Below are positions 58,699-64,000 of a DNA stretch of 64,000 nt, piece by piece (the stretch's first letter is position 1; the number at the start of each line of letters is the position of its first letter). The notes under the pieces are model-generated. The model saw only the letters and a list, made by a program, of their open reading frames with translations, did no database searches and was not told where the DNA came from. Source of the stretch: Ancylobacter moscoviensis (GTDB taxonomy: Bacteria > Pseudomonadota > Alphaproteobacteria > Rhizobiales > Xanthobacteraceae). Location of the stretch: assembly GCF_007559435.1 (NCBI RefSeq), contig NZ_VMBP01000003.1, positions 124,001 through 188,000 of the forward strand, given 5' to 3'. The translations under genes were made by a program, and so were the position numbers.

Positions 58699-60183
58699 AT
58701 GCTCGATTCCCCTGCCCGTCCCTCGGCGGAGACAGACGCGACCTATCGCACCGCCCCGCACAACATCGAGGCGGAACAGGCGCTGCTGGGCGCGATCCTC
58801 GTGAACAACGAGGCGTTCTACCGGGTCTCGGACTTCCTGGAGCCGCGCCATTTCTTCGAGCAGATCCATGTGGCGATCTATGAGACCACGGCGGCGCTGA
58901 TCCGCGCCGGCAAGGTGGCGACGCCGGTCACGCTCAAGACCTTCCTGCCGGGCGAGTTCGACATCGCCGGCCTCACCGTGCCGCAATATCTCGCCCGCCT
59001 CGCCGCCGAGGCGACGACGATCATCAACGCCGAGGATTACGGCCGCACCATCTACGACCTCTCGGTGCGCCGCGACCTGATCGCCATCGGCGAGGAGATC
59101 GTCAACGAGGCCTACGAGGCCCCGGTCGACGCCACCCCGCAGGAGCAGATCGAGGAGGCCGAGAAGCGCCTCTACGAGCTCGCCGAGACCGGGCGCTACG
59201 ACGGCGGCTTCATGCGCTTCAACGACGCGCTGAAGGAAGCGGTCGACATGGCCAGCCGCGCCTTCCAGCGCGACGGTCATCTGTCCGGCACCGCCTCGGG
59301 CCTCGACGATCTCGACCAGATGATGGGCGGCCTGCAGCCGTCCGACCTCATCATCCTCGCCGGCCGCCCGGCGATGGGAAAGACCTCGCTCGCCACCAAC
59401 ATCGCCTTCAACGTCGCCGCCGCCTACCAGTCGGAGACGCTGCCGGACGGCTCGATCCGGCCGCTCAACGGCGGCGTGGTCGGCTTCTTCTCGCTGGAAA
59501 TGTCGGCCGAGCAGCTCGCCACCCGAATTCTCGCCGAGCAGGCCGAGATCGCTTCCTACAAGATCCGCCGCGGCGACATCTCCGAGCACGAATTCGACAA
59601 GCTCGCGAGCTGCGCGCAGATGATGCAGACGATCCCGCTCTACATCGACGACACCGGCGGCATCTCCATCGCCCAGCTGCGGGCCCGCGCCCGCCGGCTC
59701 AAGCGCCAGCGCGGGCTGGACTTCATGGTCGTCGACTACCTCCAGCTGCTCACCGGCTCCTCCAAGAGCTCGTCGCAGGGCCGCGTGCAGGAGATCACCG
59801 AGATCACCACCGGCCTCAAGGCGCTCGCCAAGGAACTCGGCGTGCCGATCATGGCGCTGTCCCAGCTCTCGCGTCAGGTCGAGGCGCGCGACGACAAGCG
59901 TCCGCAATTGTCCGACCTTCGCGAATCCGGCTCGATCGAGCAGGATGCCGACGTGGTGATGTTCGTGTTCCGCGAGGAATATTACCTCAAGAGCCGCGAG
60001 CCGAAGGAAGGCACCGAGGAATGGTTCAAGTGGGACCAGGACATGAAGGCGGCGCAGGGCATCGCCGAGGTGATCATCGGCAAGCAGCGCCACGGCCCCA
60101 CCGGCACGGTGAAGGTCGCCTTCGAGGCCCAGTACACCCGCTTCTCCACGCTGGCCCAGAACGACCGGCTGCCCGAGCATTGA
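58699..60183 (+). CDS. dnaB: Replicative DNA helicase DnaB
   Basis: A 494-aa hexameric helicase of the replication fork. The N-terminal domain (NIEAEQALLGAILVNNEAFY) is followed by a RecA-like domain with Walker A AGRPAMGKTSLATNIA near 220, Walker B FMVVDYLQLLTG near 343 and SQLSRQVEARDDKRPQLSDL near 391. GGAAGAGAT precedes the ATG at 58699. alr follows after 10 bp. Confidence 0.97.
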   Translation: MLDSPARPSAETDATYRTAPHNIEAEQALLGAILVNNEAFYRVSDFLEPRHFFEQIHVAIYETTAALIRAGKVATPVTLKTFLPGEFDIAGLTVPQYLARLAAEATTIINAEDYGRTIYDLSVRRDLIAIGEEIVNEAYEAPVDATPQEQIEEAEKRLYELAETGRYDGGFMRFNDALKEAVDMASRAFQRDGHLSGTASGLDDLDQMMGGLQPSDLIILAGRPAMGKTSLATNIAFNVAAAYQSETLPDGSIRPLNGGVVGFFSLEMSAEQLATRILAEQAEIASYKIRRGDISEHEFDKLASCAQMMQTIPLYIDDTGGISIAQLRARARRLKRQRGLDFMVVDYLQLLTGSSKSSSQGRVQEITEITTGLKALAKELGVPIMALSQLSRQVEARDDKRPQLSDLRESGSIEQDADVVMFVFREEYYLKSREPKEGTEEWFKWDQDMKAAQGIAEVIIGKQRHGPTGTVKVAFEAQYTRFSTLAQNDRLPEH

Positions 60184-60193
60184 GTTCGCCATC

Positions 60194-61324
60194 GTGACCA
60201 GCCACGACATTACCAGCCACGACATTCCCCCGCCCGAAGCCGGCGGCGTCCTCACTATCGATCTCGCGGCGCTGCGCGCCAATTACGAGGAGATCGCCCG
60301 CCGCGTGACGCCGGCCGCCTGCGCGGCGGTGGTGAAGGGCGACGGCTACGGCATCGGCCTCGTGCCGGCGGCCTCGGCGCTCTGGCAGGCGGGAGCGCGC
60401 ACCTTCTTCGTCGCGCTGCTCAGCGAGGCGCGCGAGCTGCGCAACCTGCTTCCCGAGGCCGAGATCTTCGTGCTCAACGGGCTCTTCCCCGGCACCGAGG
60501 CGGCCTATCGCGACAAGCGGCTGTGCCCGGTTCTCGGCAGCGTGTCGGAAATCGAGCGCTGGAGCGCGTTCTGCGAAGATACAGGCACCGCCCTGCCCGC
60601 CGCCGTCCATGTCGACACCGGCATGAACCGGCTCGGCCTGTCGGCGACGGAGGCGGTGAACCTCGCCGAGGGACGCGACGAGATCGGCTTCACGCTGGCC
60701 CTGCTGATGAGCCATCTCGCCTGCGCCGACGAGCCCGACCATCCGCTGACCGCCCGCCAGCTCGAGGATTTCCGGGCCATCGCCGCGCTGTTCCCGGACG
60801 TGCGGGCGTCGCTCGCCAATTCGGCCGGCGCGCTCGGCGATCGCGCGCTGCATTTCGATCTCGTACGGCCGGGCATTGCCGTCTATGGCGGCCGCCCGCG
60901 CAAGGATGTCGCGCCGCTGCGGCCAGTGGTGCGGCTGGAGCTGCGGATCGCGCAGGTGCGCCACGTGCACGAGGGTGAGACGGTCGGCTACGGCGCCGCG
61001 CATACCGCCCTGCGCCCCTCGCGCGTCGCCATCCTCTCGGCCGGTTATGCCGACGGCATTCCCCGGCTGGCCGGCGCCTCGGATCTCCGTCCCGGCGCCG
61101 AGGCGGTGGTGGCGGGCCATCGCTGCCCGCTGATCGGCCGCATCTCGATGGACCTCCTCGCCCTCGACATCACCGAGGTGCCCGAGGATGCCGTCTCCCC
61201 GGGCGACTTCGCCACTCTGCTCGGCGACGGGCTCGGCCTCGAGGATCTGGCGCGCCATTCCGCCACCATCGACTACGAGATCCTCACCTCCCTCGGCCGG
61301 CGCTATCACCGCCGCTGGGTATAG
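60194..61324 (+). CDS. alr: Alanine racemase
   Basis: A 376-aa PLP enzyme making D-Ala for peptidoglycan. Lys48 in AAVVKGDGYGIG carries PLP, and the second catalytic Tyr lies in GETVGYGAAHTAL near 262. Substrate-binding residues occur in HVDTGMNRLGLS and GRISMDLLALDIT. It uses a GTG start, 10 bp after dnaB. Codons 2-11 are a perfect 15-bp tandem duplication, giving TSHDITSHDI. Confidence 0.93.
   Translation: MTSHDITSHDIPPPEAGGVLTIDLAALRANYEEIARRVTPAACAAVVKGDGYGIGLVPAASALWQAGARTFFVALLSEARELRNLLPEAEIFVLNGLFPGTEAAYRDKRLCPVLGSVSEIERWSAFCEDTGTALPAAVHVDTGMNRLGLSATEAVNLAEGRDEIGFTLALLMSHLACADEPDHPLTARQLEDFRAIAALFPDVRASLANSAGALGDRALHFDLVRPGIAVYGGRPRKDVAPLRPVVRLELRIAQVRHVHEGETVGYGAAHTALRPSRVAILSAGYADGIPRLAGASDLRPGAEAVVAGHRCPLIGRISMDLLALDITEVPEDAVSPGDFATLLGDGLGLEDLARHSATIDYEILTSLGRRYHRRWV
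60197..60226 (+). repeat. Perfect 15-bp tandem duplication at the start of alr
   Basis: ACCAGCCACGACATT occurs twice head to tail. It is in frame and duplicates the pentapeptide TSHDI. Confidence 0.97.
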
Positions 61325-61417
61325 CGCCCGCACCCGCGAATTTGGTCCCTGTTTGTTCTCACGCCAAATGGCGGTAGAACCTCGACGGATCGATTCACTC
61401 CGGATTTCCGACCGCCC

Positions 61418-62872
61418 ATGGCCAAACGCGCCGCCTCCTTCATCTGCCAGATCTGCGGCGCGGTGCATTCGCGCTGGCAGGGGCGCTGCGATTCCTGCGG
61501 CGCGTGGAACTCCATCGCCGAGGAAACCGCCGCCTCCGATACCTTGCCCGCCAATCTGCGCGGCGGGCGCAAGGGCCGGCTCATCGCGCTGGAAAGCCTG
61601 TCGGGCACCTCGGAGGACGCTCCCCGCGTGCGCGTCGGCATCTCCGAGCTCGACCGGGTCGCCGGCGGCGGGCTGGTGCCCGGCTCGGTGCTGCTGATCG
61701 GCGGCGATCCCGGCATCGGGAAGTCGACCCTGCTGATCCAGGCTTCGGCCGCGCTGGCCAATGCCGGACACCGCATCATCTATGTCTCGGGCGAAGAAGC
61801 GGTGGCGCAGGTGCGCCTGCGCGCCGAGCGCCTCGGTCTGGCCGGCTCGTCGGTCGAGCTCGCCGCCGAGACCAATGTCGAGGACATCGTCGCCACCCTC
61901 TCCGAGGGCAAGCGCCCCGCTCTGGTCGTGATCGATTCCATCCAGACCATGTGGACCGACACGGTGGAATCCGCCCCCGGCACGGTCACGCAGGTGCGCT
62001 CCTCGGCGCAGATCCTCATCCGCTACGCCAAGCGCGCCGGCGCGGCGGTCATCCTCGTCGGCCATGTCACCAAGGACGGCCAGATCGCCGGTCCGCGCGT
62101 GGTCGAGCACATGGTCGACGCGGTGCTCTCCTTCGAGGGCGACGGCGCCCATCATTTTCGCATCCTGCGCGCACAGAAGAACCGCTTCGGGCCCACCGAC
62201 GAGATCGGCGTGTTCGAGATGACCGGCCTCGGCCTGCGCGAGGTGGCCAACCCCTCCGAGCTGTTCCTCTCGAATCGCGACAGCGGCGCCCCCGGCACGG
62301 CCGTCTATGCCGGCATGGAGGGCACCCGCCCGGTGCTGGTGGAAATCCAGGCGCTGGTCGTGCCGACGAGCCTCGGCACGCCGCGCCGCGCCGTCGTCGG
62401 CTGGGACCCGAGCCGGCTCTCCATGGTGCTGGCGGTTCTGGAAGCGCGCTGCGGCATCAAGCTCGGCGCCCATGACGTGCACCTCAACGTCGCCGGCGGC
62501 TTCCGCATCAGCGAGCCGGCCGCCGACCTCGCCGTGGCGGCCGCCCTCGTCTCCTCGCTGTCGGGCGCCGTGCTGCCCGCCGACAGCGTCTATTTCGGCG
62601 AGGTGAGCCTCACCGGCGCCGTGCGCGCCGTGCCGCATTCCGTCGCCCGGCTCAAGGAAGCCGCCAAGCTGGGGTTCAACCGCGCCGTCGCGCCGGAAGC
62701 CAAGGGGTCCGGCAAGAACGCGGACAAGGGCGCGGGCAAGGGAAACGGAGCCTCTAAGGAGACGCAGGAGCCTCCCCTCGCCATCGATACCGTCACCTCT
62801 CTTGGGGATATCGTCGCCAACATCGCCGCCCGGGGCCGCCGCAGCGCCTCCCGCGAGCGGCAAGAGGGATGA
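61418..62872 (+). CDS. radA: DNA repair protein RadA
   Basis: A 484-aa RecA-like branch-migration protein. The N-terminal zinc finger has Cys10/Cys13 and Cys24/Cys27 in CQICGAVHSRWQGRCDSCG. The Walker A is GGDPGIGKST (95-104), and the KNRFG motif (RAQKNRFGPTDEIG) and a Lon-protease-like C-terminal domain follow. A Gly/Lys/Asn-rich low-complexity insert of about 20 residues lies near the end. It is separated from alr by 93 bp. Confidence 0.95.
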   Translation: MAKRAASFICQICGAVHSRWQGRCDSCGAWNSIAEETAASDTLPANLRGGRKGRLIALESLSGTSEDAPRVRVGISELDRVAGGGLVPGSVLLIGGDPGIGKSTLLIQASAALANAGHRIIYVSGEEAVAQVRLRAERLGLAGSSVELAAETNVEDIVATLSEGKRPALVVIDSIQTMWTDTVESAPGTVTQVRSSAQILIRYAKRAGAAVILVGHVTKDGQIAGPRVVEHMVDAVLSFEGDGAHHFRILRAQKNRFGPTDEIGVFEMTGLGLREVANPSELFLSNRDSGAPGTAVYAGMEGTRPVLVEIQALVVPTSLGTPRRAVVGWDPSRLSMVLAVLEARCGIKLGAHDVHLNVAGGFRISEPAADLAVAAALVSSLSGAVLPADSVYFGEVSLTGAVRAVPHSVARLKEAAKLGFNRAVAPEAKGSGKNADKGAGKGNGASKETQEPPLAIDTVTSLGDIVANIAARGRRSASRERQEG

Positions 62873-62981
62873 CGGACGCCCTGCTCCGCGCTATACGTCG
62901 CGCGGTCCCTTACGGGGCCGGAACAGCGCAGATTCGCTGCGCTTTCCTGTCGAAAGCCGCTAGGATCACGGTGCGCTCGTC

Positions 62982-63581
62982 TTGACGTTGCTCGACATCA
63001 TCCTTGTCGCCGTGATGGTGATCTCCGGCCTTCTGGCCATGGTGCGCGGGTTCGTGCGCGAGGTCTTCGCCATCGCCTCCTGGGTCGCCGCGGCGATCGT
63101 CACCCTCTACGCCTATCCCCACGTCCTGCCGCTGGCGAAGCAGTATATCGCCAACGACACCTTCGCGATGGCCGCGAGCGTGGGTGCGGTGTTCCTCCTC
63201 ACCCTGCTGATCGTCTCGATCATCACGGTGCGGATTTCGGACCTCGTGCTCGATAGCCGCATCGGCGCGCTGGACCGCACGCTGGGCTTCCTCTTCGGCC
63301 TCGCCCGCGGCTTCCTGATCATGGTTGTGGCCTTCCTGTTCTTCAACTGGCTGGTCCAGAACGAACAGGGCCAGCCGGACTGGATTCGCGACGCGCGGGC
63401 GAAGGTGGTCTTGCAAAGTGCGGGTGACTGGCTCATCTCCGTATTGCCGGAAGATCCCGAGAGCCTGATACGCGACATTCGCAACTCGAAGGAAGCCGAG
63501 CCGAACGAGCCGCCGCCGGAGCCCTTCAATCCGGGCACGGCCCCGGCCACTCCCGGCCCGGCGTCGCCGCCGGCGCCTTAA
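62982..63581 (+). CDS. cvpA: CvpA family membrane protein
   Basis: A 199-aa protein with four membrane segments in the first 130 residues (LLDIILVAVMVISGLLAMVR, then EVFAIASWVAAAIVTLYAY) and a hydrophilic Pro-rich tail. CvpA homologues are linked to colicin V production and envelope stability and frequently precede purF, as here. The start is TTG at 62982 (protein MTLLD, as in homologues); no ATG in frame fits. The ribosome binding site is weak. Confidence 0.85.
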   Translation: MTLLDIILVAVMVISGLLAMVRGFVREVFAIASWVAAAIVTLYAYPHVLPLAKQYIANDTFAMAASVGAVFLLTLLIVSIITVRISDLVLDSRIGALDRTLGFLFGLARGFLIMVVAFLFFNWLVQNEQGQPDWIRDARAKVVLQSAGDWLISVLPEDPESLIRDIRNSKEAEPNEPPPEPFNPGTAPATPGPASPPAP

Positions 63582-63680
63582 TTCGACCGCGCCCGTGGGA
63601 CAAAGCCGTCCCGGGGCGCTGTTGCATTTGAGCTAGTGGAGCGGGCGCAGCCTCGAACTGCGCCGAGGAGCGATGGTCCT

Positions 63681-64000
63681 ATGGCCGACCTGACTGTTGA
63701 CGACGTGGCGCCGAAATCGGCGGTGGCCGACGATTTCTACGACGACTACGGGGACACGCTGCGCGAGGAGTGCGGCGTGTTCGGCATTTACGGGCACCCC
63801 GACGCCGCGGCGATCACCGCCCTCGGCCTGCACGCCCTGCAGCATCGCGGGCAGGAAGCAGCCGGCATAACCACTTATGACGGCAGCCGTTTCCACTCGG
63901 AACGCCGCCTCGGCCTCGTCAGCGACGCCTTTTCCGACGGCGACGCGATCAAGCGTCTGCCCGGCCATATCGCGGTCGGCCATGTCCGCTACTCGACGAC
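63681..64000 (+). CDS. purF: Amidophosphoribosyltransferase (3' truncated by window)
   Basis: The first 106 residues of PurF, which transfers the glutamine amide to PRPP as the first committed step of purine synthesis. Cys31 in LREECGVFGIYGHPDA is the expected N-terminal nucleophile after propeptide removal. ALQHRGQEAAGITTYDG and HIAVGHVRYST follow, both family signatures. The ATG at 63681 has GAGGAGCG upstream; an ATG at 63673 is out of frame. The gene runs past the window end. Confidence 0.95.
   Translation, partial: MADLTVDDVAPKSAVADDFYDDYGDTLREECGVFGIYGHPDAAAITALGLHALQHRGQEAAGITTYDGSRFHSERRLGLVSDAFSDGDAIKRLPGHIAVGHVRYST

Noticed and set aside
60074-62863. A 929-codon minus-strand open frame opposite alr and radA
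   Set aside because: Antisense shadow of two clear genes, with no ribosome binding site or recognisable domain.

Overview
The window is GC-rich, densely coded chromosomal DNA of an alphaproteobacterium. The most likely group is Hyphomicrobiales close to Xanthobacteraceae (Ancylobacter/Starkeya/Xanthobacter-like). This placement is inferred from gene content and order, not from a search: a Porin_2-type porin, a DUF992 protein, HdaA beside ppk1/ppx, a bacterial NDUFA12, a DUF2155 protein next to aat, a fused malic enzyme, and the lptF-lptG-lptD-surA-pdxA-rsmA run. It is almost entirely core genome. I see no insertion sequence, prophage, integrase, CRISPR array, rRNA or tRNA gene. The first gene (aat) and the last (purF) are cut by the window edges.

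Layout. 1-2880: aat end (+), then DUF2155, NDUFA12 and an MFS transporter on the minus strand. 2881-7160: a long regulatory region with two NrdR-box-like sites in register, then nrdJ. 7276-9112: a GFA-type protein, two near-identical cold-shock genes and a small glycine-zipper protein. 9220-13657: malic enzyme fused to a phosphotransacetylase-like domain, diverging from a 664-aa exported protein of unknown function. 13752-23206: aspS, a DUF992 protein, rnd, and the minus-strand operon perM-like/hdaA/ppk1/ppx. 23463-30230: a BenE-type transporter, purM-purN, a stand-alone molybdopterin oxidoreductase and two TerC paralogues. 30591-33789: ndk, two tiny exported CX20C proteins, aqpZ and a DinB-like protein. 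33871-39783: an ABC-F ATPase, a porin, holC and pepA.

39992-47822 is the LPS-export operon lptF-lptG-lptD-surA-like, continuing into pdxA and rsmA. Convergent to it, 47795-54253 (minus) is the fatty-acid and cell-wall cluster fabD-fabG-acpP-fabF-mltG-yicC-gmk. Diverging from fabD, 54600-57054 is the ribosomal operon rpsF-rpsR-DUF2232-rplI with a long structured leader. 57277-64000 carries a cyclopropane-synthase-family gene, dnaB, alr, radA, cvpA and the start of purF.

Nothing here looks like a dedicated undescribed multi-gene system. The most useful signals are regulatory or small-scale: the paired NrdR-like boxes and a B12-box-like motif in the nrdJ leader, the alternative hairpins of the rpsF leader, the pair of tiny CX20C exported proteins, the orphan molybdoenzyme, the nearly identical csp pair, a perfect 15-bp tandem duplication at the start of alr, and the structured leaders of the two terC genes.
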